From contig NZ_CP049935.1 of assembly GCF_011383005.1 (NCBI RefSeq), positions 310,001 through 374,000 of the forward strand: a stretch of DNA of 64,000 bases, read 5' to 3'. This document shows, in pieces, positions 18,283-28,699 of this stretch. The notes beneath the pieces were generated by a model, which was not told the DNA's origin, did no database searches, and saw nothing but the letters and a program-made list of their open reading frames with translations. How positions within the stretch are numbered: position 1 is the stretch's first letter; the number at the start of each line of letters is the position of its first letter. The position numbers were made by a program, and so were the translations under genes. Origin of the DNA: Phycicoccus sp. HDW14 (GTDB lineage: Bacteria; Actinomycetota; Actinomycetes; Actinomycetales; Dermatophilaceae).

Positions 18283-20013
18283 CCCAGGAGCTGTTCGACG
18301 AGACGTCGTGGGAGGAGGAGCCCTCCTGGGAGGACCCCGCCCCCGGCCCGCGCCGCTGGCCGTTCGCGGTGCTCGGCGGGCTCGTCGTGCTCGCCGCCCT
18401 CTACGGCGGCGCCGCCGCGTGGGCCGCCGACCGCGTGCCGCGCGGCACCACCGTGGCGGGGGTCGATGTCGGCGGCCAGGGGCCGCGGCGGCCCGCTCCA
18501 CCCTCCAGCGCGCCCTCGGGGACCCCGCGTCGCTGCCGCTGACGCTCACCTCGGCGGCCGGCAAGGTCACGGTCAAGCCCACCGACGCCGGCCTCTCGGT
18601 CGACGTCCCCGCCACCGTCGACGGGCTCACGGGCTTCTCCCTCGCACCGGCCGACGTCTGGAAGCACGTCGCCGGCGGGGGCGAGGAGCCGCCCGTGGTC
18701 GACCTCGACGATGCGAAGCTGACGAAGGTCCTCGAGGGAGCCCGCTCGCGGCTCGACGGCAAGCCCACCGAGGGCAGCATCTCGCTGGCCGGCGGCAAGG
18801 TCGCGTACAAGGCCCCGGTCGAGGGCACGACCACCGACGTGCCCGGCACCCTCGCCGCGGTGCGGCGCTGGTGGCCGACCCAGGAGTCGGTCGCCGTGGC
18901 GGCCCGCACGACCCCGACCAAGGTCTCCGCCAAGGAGCTCGAGCGGGTGCGCGACGAGTTCGCCACCGTCGCGGTCTCGGCCCCCGTCACCGTCGCCGTC
19001 GGTGCCAAGAGCTTCCAGGTCGCACCGGCCGACTTCGCACCGGCCGTGGTCCTCGCCCCGGGCGCCGACGGCACGATCACCCCGAGGGCCGACGACAAGA
19101 AGCTGCGGGCCGTCGTGCACGAGGCGGCCACCGCCGCGAAGCTCGAGGTCGCGGCCAAGGACGCCGTCGTCACCTTCAAGGCCCGCAAGCCCACCGTCAC
19201 CCCCAGCGTCGTCGGGACCGCCCTGGACGACGCCTCGATCTCGGCCGCCGTGTGGCAGGCCATCTCGACGAGCCAGCGCACGGCCACGGTGACGACCAAG
19301 GAGGTCCAGCCCGAGTTCACGACCGACGTGGCGAAGAAGACCCTCCCCAAGGAGAAGATCTCGACCTTCACCACCCGCTACGAGGCCGGGGCGCCCCGCG
19401 TGCACAACATCCGGCTCGCGGCCTCGATCATCAACGGCACCTACGTGCCCCGGGCGAGCAGTTCAGCATGAACGCCGTCCTCGGCGAGCGGACCCCCGAC
19501 AAGGGGTACATCAAGGCGGGCATCATCCGCGACGGCCGGCTCGCCGAGAGCTACGGCGGGGGCATCTCACAGGTGTCCACGACGATCTTCAACGCCTCCT
19601 TCTTCGCCGGGGTGCAGCTCGACGCGTGGCAGGCGCACTCGTTCTACATCTCGCGCTACCCCGAGGGCCGCGAGGCGACCATCTCGTGGCCGGACCTGCA
19701 CAACAAGTGGACCAACACGACGGACGGCGGGATCCTCATGGAGGTCTCGACGACCGCCACGTCGATCACCGTCACGTACTGGGGCACGAAGAAGTACGAC
19801 GTCAAGGCCACGAAGAGCGCGCGGTACGACATCGTCGCGCCGAAGAAGATCACCGACGACAGCCCGACCTGCAAGCCGCAGAGCCCCGTCCCGGGCTTCA
19901 AGGTCGACATCGGCCGGATCTTCATGCAGGGCGGCAAGGTCGTGAAGACCTCCTCGTTCACGACCCGCTACGACCCCGAGGACGACGTCACCTGCACGAA
20001 GAAGGCTCCCTGA
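18279..20013 (+). pseudogene. VanW family wall protein with PG-binding domain (two frameshifts as read)
   Basis: About 578 residues when repaired. A short acidic cytoplasmic N-terminus (SWEEEPSWEDPAPG) precedes one membrane span (about 27-47). Next come the TTVAGVDVGG motif that opens the peptidoglycan-binding_4 domain, a long region, and the VanW domain with PGEQFSMNAVLGERT and YGGGISQVSTTIFNASF. The frame breaks at a G run (18479-18482) and a C run (19448-19451); one extra base at each restores GQGAAAARSTLQRAL and GTYVPPGEQFSMN. Both motifs are conserved in the family. VanW proteins are surface proteins of unknown biochemical function. ATG 18279 overlaps the preceding stop. Confidence 0.82.
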
Positions 20014-20041
20014 CCGACCCCTGCCTCGTCCCTTCGGTCAG
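20010..20041 (+). terminator. Possible weak terminator after the VanW gene
   Basis: CTGACCGA (20010-20017) pairs with TCGGTCAG (20034-20041) across a 16-base loop and includes the VanW stop codon. The stem is only eight pairs and has no T-tract, so the call is tentative. Confidence 0.3.
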
Positions 20042-20101
20042 ACCCGCCCGAGCGGGTGCACACCGGCCGCCACCTGCGCGTTAGCGTTTATCGACCGAGG
20101 G

Positions 20102-22789
20102 ATGGAGGCCGGGGTGCGCAGGGGACACGCGTGGCGATCGGTCGTGCTCGCGACCGCGGCCGCCCTCCTCCCGCCACTGGCCCTGGCCGCCTCCGAGTCC
20201 GCTTCCGCGACACCGGTCCACGCGTCCGACGTCGCCGGGGCCCCGGGCCTGTCCGCACCCGTCCAACCCACCGCCGGCAGCTACCGGGCGGTCTTCCCGA
20301 CCCGGCTCGTCGACACGCGGACCACCGGCTCCCGGCTGCGCCCCGGCGGACGGCTCGTCGTCCCGGTCCTGGGCCGCGCCGGCACCCCCACCTCGGGGGT
20401 CGGTGCCGTCCAGCTGCACGTCACCGCCGTCGGTGGCGCGAGTGCCAGCCACCTCACCGTGCACGCCTCCGGCACAGCCGTTCCCACCGCCTCCTCGCTG
20501 AACTTCGCGCCGGGCCTGGCGGTCGCCAACACCGTCCTGGCCCGCCCGGGGGCCGACGGCGCGGTCACCGTCACCAACGGCGCCTCGGCCGTCGACGTCG
20601 TCGTCGACGTCGTCGGCTGGTACGCCGCGAGCCCCCGCGCCACCTCCGAGGGGGTGCACCCGGTCGCACCCACCCGCGTCCTCGACACGCGCCGGGTCGG
20701 ACGCCCGGTGTCGGTCACCCCGACGACGGTCCGGGTGACGACCGGTCCGGTGCCGGCCGGCGCCACCGCCGTCGTCGCGAACCTCACGACCGTGTCCGCC
20801 TCCGCGAGCGGGCTGCCGCTGCTCTCGTGGGCCAGCGGCCAGCCGCGCCCGACGACCTCGAACGGCAACACCGTGCGTGGCCAGGCCGTCGCCACCCAGG
20901 CCGTCGTGGGCGTGGGTCGTGACGGCCGCATCGCCCTCGCCACGGGCGGCGGCTCGACGCACCTCGTCGTCGACGTCGTCGGCTACGTCATCGGCCCGGG
21001 GTCGTCCGGGGGCCACCTCCGCCCGGTGCCCGCGACCCGCCTCGTCGACACCCGGACCACCGGTGTCCCCCTCGCGTCCGGCCAGCGGCTCGCCCAGCGG
21101 GTCACCGGGCGGGGCGGCGTGCCGGTCGGTGCGTCGGCCGCCCTGCTCACCGTCACCTCCGTCCCCGGCCGCGGTGCCACGGGGACGCTCGTCCTCGTCG
21201 GCAACGGCGAGCGCACCCCGCCGACCTCAGACCTCAACGCGCGCGCCGACGTCCCGGTGGCCCGCCAGGTGCTCGTGCCGCTCGGGGTCGACGGCGGGGT
21301 CGCCGTCGTGCGGTCCGGGGGCACCGGCCACGTGGTCGTCGACCTCGTCGGGTACGTCACCGCCGTCCCGGCGCCCACCGCGGTCGCCCCGGCGGCGGCC
21401 GCGACGCTGGCGCCGGGCGTCCCCGCGGGGCCGCTGCGCGACGAGGCCGTCTCCGTCCTCGGCAACGCCGTGCGCCACGGCCTCTCCGTCTGGTGGCCGC
21501 GCACCGCACCCTCACTGCTGGCGCGCCCGATGGACGGGAACGCCCAGTCCGACGCCACCGACGCGATCCGCCGCCTGTCGATGGAGGCGCTCGGGGTGTC
21601 GACGGCCCTCGCCACCGGCAGCTACGACCCGCAGGAGGCGGGGATGAGCCGCGCCCAGGGCCTCGCGGTCGTCGAGGAGGTCGTGGGCACGGTCGCCTGC
21701 CGGCACCGCGCGACGCGCCTCGGCGGGTGGGGCCACTCGTGGCAGAGCCCGATGTGGTCGTCGCTGGCCGCCCGCGCGGGTTGGCTGTCCTGGTCCGGGC
21801 TGACCGAGCGGACCCGTACGTGCGTGCGGGACATGGTCGTCTCCGAGGCCGACTTCGCGAGCACGGTCGCGCCCTACGTCATGGTCTCGCGCTCGGGCGT
21901 CGTGCTGCGGCCCGGCAACTCCGGCGCCGAGGAGAACTCGTGGTTCTCCCTCGCCCCGGCCGTCGCGCTGGCGATGCTCCCCACCGCCGAGCGCCGCGAC
22001 ACCTGGCGGGCCACGGAGGTGCGCTTCCTCGCGAACTCCTTCAGCCGCAAGGCCGACCTGACGAGCACCGCGTCCGTCGACGGCGTCCCGCTGCGCAGCC
22101 TGCTCGTCGGCTGGAACGTCAACGCCGACGGCTCGGTCGTCAACCACGACCGGATCGCGCCCGACTACTCGACGAACGCCTACCAGAACATCGACACCGT
22201 GCTCCTGGCCCGGCTGGCCGGTGCCGACGCCCCCGAGTCGGCCCTCGTCGGGCTCTCGTCCGTCTACGCGGGCCTCGCGACGAACGTCTACGACGTCGGC
22301 GCCGGGTACGCGGCCCCCGGTGGCTCGGTCTACCGCCCCAACACGGGGGACGGCCAGGAGCAGGCCGGCTACGGCGTCTACTACCCGCAGGGGTGCGACT
22401 GGGGCGAGGGGCAGGTGCTGCCCTTCGCGCTGCTCGACGCCCAGGCCGTCGCCTTCGGCTTCGACGACGGCGCCGAGGACCTCGACGCCCGGGGGTCGGC
22501 ATCCCGGCACCTCGCCCACGCGGTGGAGATGCAGGCGCGCTCCGCCGACGGCCGGATGTACGTCGACCCCACCGAGTACACGTACGTCGGCCGCGAGGAG
22601 CACACCGCGCAGCTCGCGGCCCAGCTCGTCCTCACGCTGGTCCTCGCCCCGGCGGGCAGGGACGACGGCGACGACGACGGCGTCGAGGTGGCGCCGGAGG
22701 CCGTGTCGCCGACCGCACCGCTCGACGGCCCGCCGACCCCCGGCGACGAGTCGCGGCTCATCGACCCCCGGGTGTCGTCGGACCGCTGA
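20102..22789 (+). CDS. Large secreted protein: three beta repeats plus uncharacterised alpha/alpha-like domain
   Basis: An 895-residue protein with a basic N-terminus and signal peptide (VVLATAAALLPPLALAASESA). Residues about 60-425 are three repeats, each starting with a TRLVDTR/TRVLDTR motif and ending VVDVVGWY, VVDVVGYV or VVDLVGYV; this surface repeat is common in secreted actinobacterial proteins. Residues about 440-860 form a separate domain with NSGAEENSWFSLAPAVALAM, VNHDRIAPDYSTNAYQNID and GCDWGEGQVLPFALLDAQA. The NH and PDY spacing recalls (alpha/alpha) toroid carbohydrate-active enzymes, but I cannot name the family. An Asp-rich linker and tail end the protein. It overlaps the convergent GNAT gene by 32 bases. 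Confidence 0.75.
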   Translation: MEAGVRRGHAWRSVVLATAAALLPPLALAASESASATPVHASDVAGAPGLSAPVQPTAGSYRAVFPTRLVDTRTTGSRLRPGGRLVVPVLGRAGTPTSGVGAVQLHVTAVGGASASHLTVHASGTAVPTASSLNFAPGLAVANTVLARPGADGAVTVTNGASAVDVVVDVVGWYAASPRATSEGVHPVAPTRVLDTRRVGRPVSVTPTTVRVTTGPVPAGATAVVANLTTVSASASGLPLLSWASGQPRPTTSNGNTVRGQAVATQAVVGVGRDGRIALATGGGSTHLVVDVVGYVIGPGSSGGHLRPVPATRLVDTRTTGVPLASGQRLAQRVTGRGGVPVGASAALLTVTSVPGRGATGTLVLVGNGERTPPTSDLNARADVPVARQVLVPLGVDGGVAVVRSGGTGHVVVDLVGYVTAVPAPTAVAPAAAATLAPGVPAGPLRDEAVSVLGNAVRHGLSVWWPRTAPSLLARPMDGNAQSDATDAIRRLSMEALGVSTALATGSYDPQEAGMSRAQGLAVVEEVVGTVACRHRATRLGGWGHSWQSPMWSSLAARAGWLSWSGLTERTRTCVRDMVVSEADFASTVAPYVMVSRSGVVLRPGNSGAEENSWFSLAPAVALAMLPTAERRDTWRATEVRFLANSFSRKADLTSTASVDGVPLRSLLVGWNVNADGSVVNHDRIAPDYSTNAYQNIDTVLLARLAGADAPESALVGLSSVYAGLATNVYDVGAGYAAPGGSVYRPNTGDGQEQAGYGVYYPQGCDWGEGQVLPFALLDAQAVAFGFDDGAEDLDARGSASRHLAHAVEMQARSADGRMYVDPTEYTYVGREEHTAQLAAQLVLTLVLAPAGRDDGDDDGVEVAPEAVSPTAPLDGPPTPGDESRLIDPRVSSDR

Positions 22790-23786
22790 GGGTGACGTAC
22801 TCGTGGTGCGCCACGAAGCCCGCGCGCCGGTAGAGCGCCTGTGCCGCACCGTTGTCCGTGTCGGTCTGCAGGTGCAGCGACCGGATGCCCCGCTCCCGGG
22901 CCTCGAGGGCGAGTGCGGCGAGCAGGGCCGAGGCGACGCCCCGACGACGGGCCCGCGGAGCGACCCACATCGCGGCGATGCCGCCCCACGTCGCGGCCAC
23001 CCCGAGCCGTCCGACCCCGAGCACGCCCTCGCCGTCGGCCGCGCTCGCGAAGACCTGCTCGGGCGACCCGGTGAGCACGGCCCGGGCCGGGCCGGCCGGC
23101 GCCTCGCGGTAGCCCTGGTAGGCGGCGAACCACTCGTCGGTGAGCGTGGTCGACGTCGTCACCGTGACGCCGGGGGAGGGGCCGGCCGGTGCGGTGCCGA
23201 GGACGGTGGCGACGGCGGCGGTGAGTGTGGTGGTCGGGACGCGCGGCTGGTAGCCGCGCCCGAGGAGCTCGGCGCCGAGGAGGTCGTCGGCGAGGACGAA
23301 GCCGACCGGGCCGGCCAGGGTCAGCCGGGGGGAGAGCGACCGGGCCCGGTACCAGGCCTGCACGGCGTCGACCGCCGCCGGCAGGGGACGCCCCGGGTCG
23401 CCGGCCGTCATCACCGAGTTCGCGCGCTGCGTGAAGCCACCGGCGGCCCGCAGCAGCCAGTCGCCGAGGTGCTCGGTGTCGGGAGCCGGCCACGCGCCGA
23501 CCATCACGCGCTGGAGGTTCTCGACCGACAGGGCGAGGTGCGGCGCGCCGCGTCGCGACGGGGCGGGCGGCAGCTCCTTGACCACGGTGACGGCGGCCTG
23601 CGGGACGGCGACCTCGCCGCGGCGCGCGCGGACGAGCAGCACGGCCTCGTCGACGTGGACGAGCGTGCCGACGACGTCGGTGAGGGTGGCCCCGGTGAGG
23701 GGGTCCGGGGCCGGGAGACGGTGCCGCACGACGACCCGCGAACCCACCGGCGGCAGGCCCGCGGACCCAGACGTCGGAGGCTCCAT
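22758..23786 (-). CDS. GNAT family N-acetyltransferase with N-terminal SH3/LSm-like domain
   Basis: A 342-residue protein. Residues about 10-75 (VGSRVVVRHRLPAPDP, then DVVGTLVHVDEAVLLVRARRGEVAVP) look like a small barrel of the SH3/LSm type. The C-terminal part is a GNAT domain with the acetyl-CoA loop VAPRARRRGVASALLAALALEA and the beta-bulge region LQTDTDNGAAQALYRRAGF. Acceptor substrate unknown. ATG 23786 is chosen over ATG 23795 because a TACTAT -10 box ends seven bases before 23786, implying a leaderless start, and 23795 lies inside it. That box is shared with divergent fdxA. The 3' end overlaps the secreted-protein gene. Confidence 0.85.
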   Translation of the reverse strand: MEPPTSGSAGLPPVGSRVVVRHRLPAPDPLTGATLTDVVGTLVHVDEAVLLVRARRGEVAVPQAAVTVVKELPPAPSRRGAPHLALSVENLQRVMVGAWPAPDTEHLGDWLLRAAGGFTQRANSVMTAGDPGRPLPAAVDAVQAWYRARSLSPRLTLAGPVGFVLADDLLGAELLGRGYQPRVPTTTLTAAVATVLGTAPAGPSPGVTVTTSTTLTDEWFAAYQGYREAPAGPARAVLTGSPEQVFASAADGEGVLGVGRLGVAATWGGIAAMWVAPRARRRGVASALLAALALEARERGIRSLHLQTDTDNGAAQALYRRAGFVAHHEYVTLSGPTTPGGR

Positions 23787-23793
23787 GGCCCGC

Positions 23794-23800
23794 ATAGTAT
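23794..23800. promoter_or_regulatory. Shared, symmetric -10 element of fdxA and the GNAT gene
   Basis: ATAGTAT reads TAGTAT on the plus strand (23795-23800) and TACTAT on the minus strand (23799-23794). Seven bases separate each hexamer from its start codon (fdxA ATG 23808, GNAT ATG 23786), so the intergenic region is only 21 bp and both mRNAs would be leaderless. No good -35 box is evident for either. Confidence 0.7.
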
Positions 23801-23807
23801 GGGCGCC

Positions 23808-24134
23808 ATGACGTACGTGATCGCGCAGCCCTGTGTGGACCTGAAGGACAAGGCCTGCATCGAGGAGTGCCCCGTCGACTGCATCTACGAGGGCGAGCGC
23901 AGCCTCTACATCCACCCCGACGAGTGCGTCGACTGCGGTGCGTGCGAACCGGTCTGCCCGGTCGAGGCCATCTACTACGAGGACGACGTGCCCGAGCAGT
24001 GGGCCGAGTACTACAAGGCCAACGTCGAGTTCTTCGACGACCTCGGCAGCCCGGGCGGCGCCGCCAAGCTCGGCGTCATCGCCAAGGACCACCCGATCAT
24101 CGCCGACCTCCCCCCGCAGGAGCACGACGAGTGA
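23808..24134 (+). CDS. fdxA: 7Fe ferredoxin (3Fe-4S/4Fe-4S), FdxA/FdxC type
   Basis: A 108-residue acidic electron carrier. Cysteines at 9, 17, 21, 25, 40, 43, 46 and 50 give the CxxxxxxxC...CP and CxxCxxCxxxCP patterns of a seven-iron ferredoxin, where the first site has a longer C9-C17 spacing typical of a 3Fe-4S cluster. The C-terminal tail (EQWAEYYKANVEFFDDLGSPGGA) is typical of the actinobacterial FdxA group. It directly precedes dapC, as fdxC does in M. tuberculosis. A TAGTAT box seven bases upstream of ATG indicates leaderless transcription. Confidence 0.95.
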   Translation: MTYVIAQPCVDLKDKACIEECPVDCIYEGERSLYIHPDECVDCGACEPVCPVEAIYYEDDVPEQWAEYYKANVEFFDDLGSPGGAAKLGVIAKDHPIIADLPPQEHDE

Positions 24135-24138
24135 CGGG

Positions 24139-25287
24139 GTGCTGACCCTCCCCGACTTCCCCTGGGACTCGCTCGCTCCCGCCAAGGAGCGGGCGAGCGC
24201 CTTCTCCGACCCCTCGATCGAGGGTGAGGCCGGGCGCGGCATCGTCGACCTGTCCGTCGGCACCCCGGTCGACCCGACGCCCGAGGTCGTGCGCGCGGCC
24301 CTCGCCGCGGCCGCCGACGCGCCGGGCTACCCGCAGACGTACGGCACGCCCGACCTGCGCGAGGCCGTCGCCGCCTGGTTCGCGGCCCGGCGCGGGGTGC
24401 CGGGCCTCGACCCCGCCGGCGTCCTGCCGACCATGGGCTCCAAGGAGCTCGTCGCCTGGCTGCCGACCCTGCTCGGGCTCGGCGAGGGCGACGTCGTCGC
24501 GTTCCCCCGCGTCGCCTACCCCACCTACGACGTCGGCGCCCGGCTGGCCCGCGCCGTGCCGATGGCCGTCGACGGCCTCACCGCGCTCGGGCCGCTGACC
24601 CCCGCCACCACGCCGAAGCTGTTGTGGCTCAACAGTCCCGGCAACCCGACGGGTGCGGTGCTCGGGGTCGAGCACCTCGCGAAGGTCGTCGCCTGGGCGC
24701 GCGAGCACGGCGTGGTCGTCGCCTCCGACGAGTGCTACGCCGAGCTCGACTGGCGGCCGCGGGAGGCCGGCTCCACCGAGCCGCCGACCACCCCGTCGAT
24801 CCTCGACCCCCGCGTCTGCGGCGACTCGCACGAGGGGCTGCTCGCGGTCTACTCGCTCTCCAAGCAGTCGAACCTGGCGGGGTACCGGGCGGCGTTCGTC
24901 GCCGGCGACCCGGCACTCGTCGGGCGGCTGCTCGAGGTCCGCAAGCACGCCGGGATGATCGTGCCGTGGCCGGTGCAGCGGGCGATGCTCGCGGCCCTCG
25001 GCGACACCGCCCACGTCGCGGAGCAGAAGGCCCGCTACGCCGCCCGGCGCGCGGTCCTGCGTCCGGCCGTCGAGGCCTTCGGCCTGCGGGTCGAGCACTC
25101 CGAGGCGGGGCTCTACCTCTGGGCCACGGCGGGGGAGCCGTCGCGGGTCACCCTCGACCGGCTGGCCGCGCGGGGCCTGCTCGTCGCGCCCGGCGACTTC
25201 TACGGTGCCTCCGGTCGCGAGCACGTCCGCATCGCCCTGACGGCGACCGACGAGCGCATCGCCGCTGCCGCCCGACGGCTGGGCTGA
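24139..25287 (+). CDS. dapC: Succinyldiaminopimelate transaminase (DapC)
   Basis: A 382-residue fold-type I PLP aminotransferase that makes N-succinyl-LL-2,6-diaminopimelate, the third step of the succinylase lysine/DAP branch. Visible motifs include PTMGSKELVAWLP, LLWLNSPGNPTGAV, SDECYAELDW and the PLP lysine in YSLSKQSNLAGYRAAF. The wording and the position behind fdxA match actinobacterial DapC rather than generic AspC. GTG 24139 lies four bases after the fdxA stop, so the two are cotranscribed. dapD and dapE follow 2.4 kb downstream. Confidence 0.93.
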   Translation: MLTLPDFPWDSLAPAKERASAFSDPSIEGEAGRGIVDLSVGTPVDPTPEVVRAALAAAADAPGYPQTYGTPDLREAVAAWFAARRGVPGLDPAGVLPTMGSKELVAWLPTLLGLGEGDVVAFPRVAYPTYDVGARLARAVPMAVDGLTALGPLTPATTPKLLWLNSPGNPTGAVLGVEHLAKVVAWAREHGVVVASDECYAELDWRPREAGSTEPPTTPSILDPRVCGDSHEGLLAVYSLSKQSNLAGYRAAFVAGDPALVGRLLEVRKHAGMIVPWPVQRAMLAALGDTAHVAEQKARYAARRAVLRPAVEAFGLRVEHSEAGLYLWATAGEPSRVTLDRLAARGLLVAPGDFYGASGREHVRIALTATDERIAAAARRLG

Positions 25288-25316
25288 CCGGAGCGGGGAA
25301 TCTCACGCCGGCCCCG

Positions 25317-25346
25317 TTTCACCGCTCGCTGACTGGCGGGTAGGGT
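25317..25346 (+). promoter_or_regulatory. gltA promoter
   Basis: A TAGGGT -10 box (25341-25346) lies 18 bases after TTTCAC (25317-25322), leaving a leader of about 38 bases to the gltA ATG at 25391. This is one of the few genes here with a proper leader. Confidence 0.5.
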
Positions 25347-25390
25347 CGAAAAAACGTCCGAGCCACCCCCGAGACCCAGAGGATCGCGAC

Positions 25391-26677
<1,287 letters not shown>

Positions 26678-26693
26678 CCCACCGTCCCCGGCC

Positions 26694-26737
26694 TCGAGTG
26701 CGGAAGTGGTCGCCCCGGCGACCGTTTCCGCACTCGA
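26694..26737. terminator. Bidirectional terminator between gltA and the transglycosylase-like gene
   Basis: Bases 26694-26713 pair with 26718-26737 to form a long stem (outer half TCGAGTGCGGAA) containing two adjacent G-U pairs and a four-base loop. The element begins 16 bases after the gltA stop and ends 27 bases before the stop of the convergent gene, an ideal place to end both transcripts. Confidence 0.8.
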
Positions 26738-26764
26738 CGCGTGAGGGGGCGGGGTAGCAGGGGG

Positions 26765-27649
26765 TCAAGCGAGGTGGATGACGACCTCGCGCTCGTCGGT
26801 GGACCCGCCCGTCGACCAGGCGAGCGCGGCGTCCTCCATCGACCGGGTCCACTCGCGCCCGTTCGTCGACACCCGGACGACGCCGGTGTCGGTGGCCCGC
26901 GCCACCGCCCACGAGCCGACCGCCCAGGCGAGGTCCTGCGAACCCGCCCGCACCCGCACCGTCGAGCCCTCGACCGTGCCCTTGATGCCGAAGTCCTTGG
27001 CGAGCAGCGCGGCGACCGCCTCGGCCGAGCCCGGTGACTCCGGGTCGCGCAGGGCGCAGCCGATGCCCGCGTGCGTCTGGCCGGAGAGCACCGACGCCGT
27101 CGCCCGGGCTTGGGCTTCGTGCTGGGCGTACGCCTCGCCGGCCGCCGAGCGCTGCACCGCCTGCGCGGCCTTGGCGATGTCCATCGAGGTGTAGCCCTTG
27201 ACCTTGACGAGGGCGTCGTAGAACTTGTTCGTCGAGTACTCGGGGTCGAGGATCTGCTCGGCCGAGCCCCAGCCCTGCGAGGGCCGCTGCTGGAACAGCC
27301 CGAGCGAGTCGCGGTCGCCGAAGCGGACGTTGCGCACCTTCGACTCCTGCATGGCCGTCGCGATGGCGATCGACGCGGCCCGCGGCGGCAGGTCGCGCTG
27401 GACCGCGATGGCCGTGATGGCGGCGGCGTTGCTCGCCTGGTCCGGACCCCAGTCCCAGCCCGCCCCGGCGGCGGTGACCCGGCACTGCTCGCCCGACACC
27501 GCGTGGACGAGCCGCTGGATGCCGACCCAGCCGCCGGCGACGAGCACCCCGAGGACGAGCAGCGTGACCCCCGCGGCGACCCACCGGCGCCGGCGGGTGC
27601 GCGGCCGCTCCTCGGCGAGCGTCACGGCGCCCCGGGGCGTGCGCGGCAT
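26765..27649 (-). CDS. Membrane-anchored lytic transglycosylase-like protein
   Basis: A 294-residue protein with a basic cytoplasmic N-terminus and one membrane span (about 23-43), so the rest is outside. Residues about 75-175 carry an SLT-like pattern, with AIATAMQESKVRN containing the presumed catalytic glutamate and RDSLGLFQQRPSQGWG following it. The C-terminal 80 residues (VRVRAGSQDLAWAVGSWAVA) may bind wall. The family is widespread in actinobacteria and usually left hypothetical. A GGAGG ribosome site precedes ATG. A role in peptidoglycan turnover is inferred. Confidence 0.72.
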   Translation of the reverse strand: MPRTPRGAVTLAEERPRTRRRRWVAAGVTLLVLGVLVAGGWVGIQRLVHAVSGEQCRVTAAGAGWDWGPDQASNAAAITAIAVQRDLPPRAASIAIATAMQESKVRNVRFGDRDSLGLFQQRPSQGWGSAEQILDPEYSTNKFYDALVKVKGYTSMDIAKAAQAVQRSAAGEAYAQHEAQARATASVLSGQTHAGIGCALRDPESPGSAEAVAALLAKDFGIKGTVEGSTVRVRAGSQDLAWAVGSWAVARATDTGVVRVSTNGREWTRSMEDAALAWSTGGSTDEREVVIHLA

Positions 27650-27707
27650 GGCGTGGTCCTCCGGTGGGTCGTGGGCGGGTGGACGAGCGGGCGGGTTGAC
27701 GAGGGGG

Positions 27708-28631
27708 TCAGTCGTTGGCGTGCAGGGCGGAGTTGAGCACGATGCCGTGCCCGTCGCGCGGGCGGGCCTCGACGGTGCCGGTGACCGAGTTGCGCAGGAA
27801 CAGCAGGCTCGACTGCCCGGACAGCTCGCGCGCCTTGGTGACCGTGCCGTCGGGCAGGGTCACCTTCGTGCCGGCCGTCAGGTAGAGCCCGGCCTCGACG
27901 ACGCAGTCGTCACCGAGCGCGATGCCGAGCCCGGACTCGGCCCCGAGCAGGCAACGCTCGCCGATGCTCACGCGTTCCGTGCCCCCGCCGGACAGGGTGC
28001 CCATCGTCGAGGCGCCGCCGCCGATGTCGGAGCCGTCGCCGACGACGACCCCCTGGCTGATCCGGCCCTCGACCATCGAGGTGCCGAGCGTGCCGGCGTT
28101 GAAGTTCACGAAGCCCTCGTGCATCACCGTGGTGCCGCTCGCGAGGTGGGCGCCGAGCCGGACGCGGTCGGCGTCGCCGATGCGCACGCCGGACGGCACG
28201 ACGTAGTCGACCATCCTGGGGAACTTGTCGACGCCGAGCACCTGCACCGGGCCGCGCACCGACAGCCGGGCCCGGGTGGCCTCGAAGCCGTCGACGGCGC
28301 ACGGGCCGGCGGTGGTCCACACGACGTTGGGCAGCACACCGAAGAGGCCGTCGAGGTTGACCGTGTTCGGGGCGACGAGCCGGTGGGAGAGCAGGTGCAG
28401 GCGCAGGTAGGCGTCCTCGGTGGAGACCGGGGCGGCGTCGAGGTCGACCTGCACGGTGACCGCCTCGCGGGCCACCCGGCGGGCGTCGTCGGCGGTCACG
28501 AGGGCCGCCAGCTCGGCCGGGACGTCGGAGCCGTCCGGGGTGCCGAGCGCGGGGGCGGGGTACCAGGCGTCGAGGACGGTGCCGTCGTGGGTCCTCGTGA
28601 GCAGGCCGTGGGCCCAGGCGGTGCGCGTCAT
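27708..28631 (-). CDS. dapD: Tetrahydrodipicolinate N-succinyltransferase (DapD, actinobacterial type)
   Basis: A 307-residue left-handed beta-helix acyltransferase that succinylates tetrahydrodipicolinate with succinyl-CoA. The hexapeptide-repeat region runs through [40 protein letters not shown] and [18 protein letters not shown], with the helix cap that follows ([19 protein letters not shown]). The N-terminal domain is the larger actinobacterial form. It is divergent from dapE, and a TACCCT box seven bases before ATG suggests a leaderless mRNA. Confidence 0.94.
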   Translation of the reverse strand: MTRTAWAHGLLTRTHDGTVLDAWYPAPALGTPDGSDVPAELAALVTADDARRVAREAVTVQVDLDAAPVSTEDAYLRLHLLSHRLVAPNTVNLDGLFGVLPNVVWTTAGPCAVDGFEATRARLSVRGPVQVLGVDKFPRMVDYVVPSGVRIGDADRVRLGAHLASGTTVMHEGFVNFNAGTLGTSMVEGRISQGVVVGDGSDIGGGASTMGTLSGGGTERVSIGERCLLGAESGLGIALGDDCVVEAGLYLTAGTKVTLPDGTVTKARELSGQSSLLFLRNSVTGTVEARPRDGHGIVLNSALHAND

Positions 28632-28638
28632 GGGCCCA

Positions 28639-28644
28639 AGGGTA
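28639..28644 (-). promoter_or_regulatory. dapD -10 element (leaderless)
   Basis: TACCCT on the minus strand ends seven bases before the dapD ATG at 28631. It lies in the 68-bp divergent gap shared with dapE. Confidence 0.5.
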
Positions 28645-28686
28645 CGGGGGAGGGGGCGCCGGCCGGGTGGCCCCCCGGTGCCTCAC

Positions 28687-28692
28687 TAGGGT
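28687..28692 (+). promoter_or_regulatory. dapE -10 element (leaderless)
   Basis: TAGGGT ends seven bases before ATG 28700. This supports 28700 as the dapE start rather than the upstream in-frame codon at 28667. Confidence 0.6.
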
Positions 28693-28699
28693 GGTCGGC

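Noticed and set aside
18279..18542. Separate 87-residue membrane protein before the VanW gene
   Set aside because: It is the N-terminus of the VanW protein cut by a frameshift; the membrane span and TTVAGVDVGG motif belong to that family.
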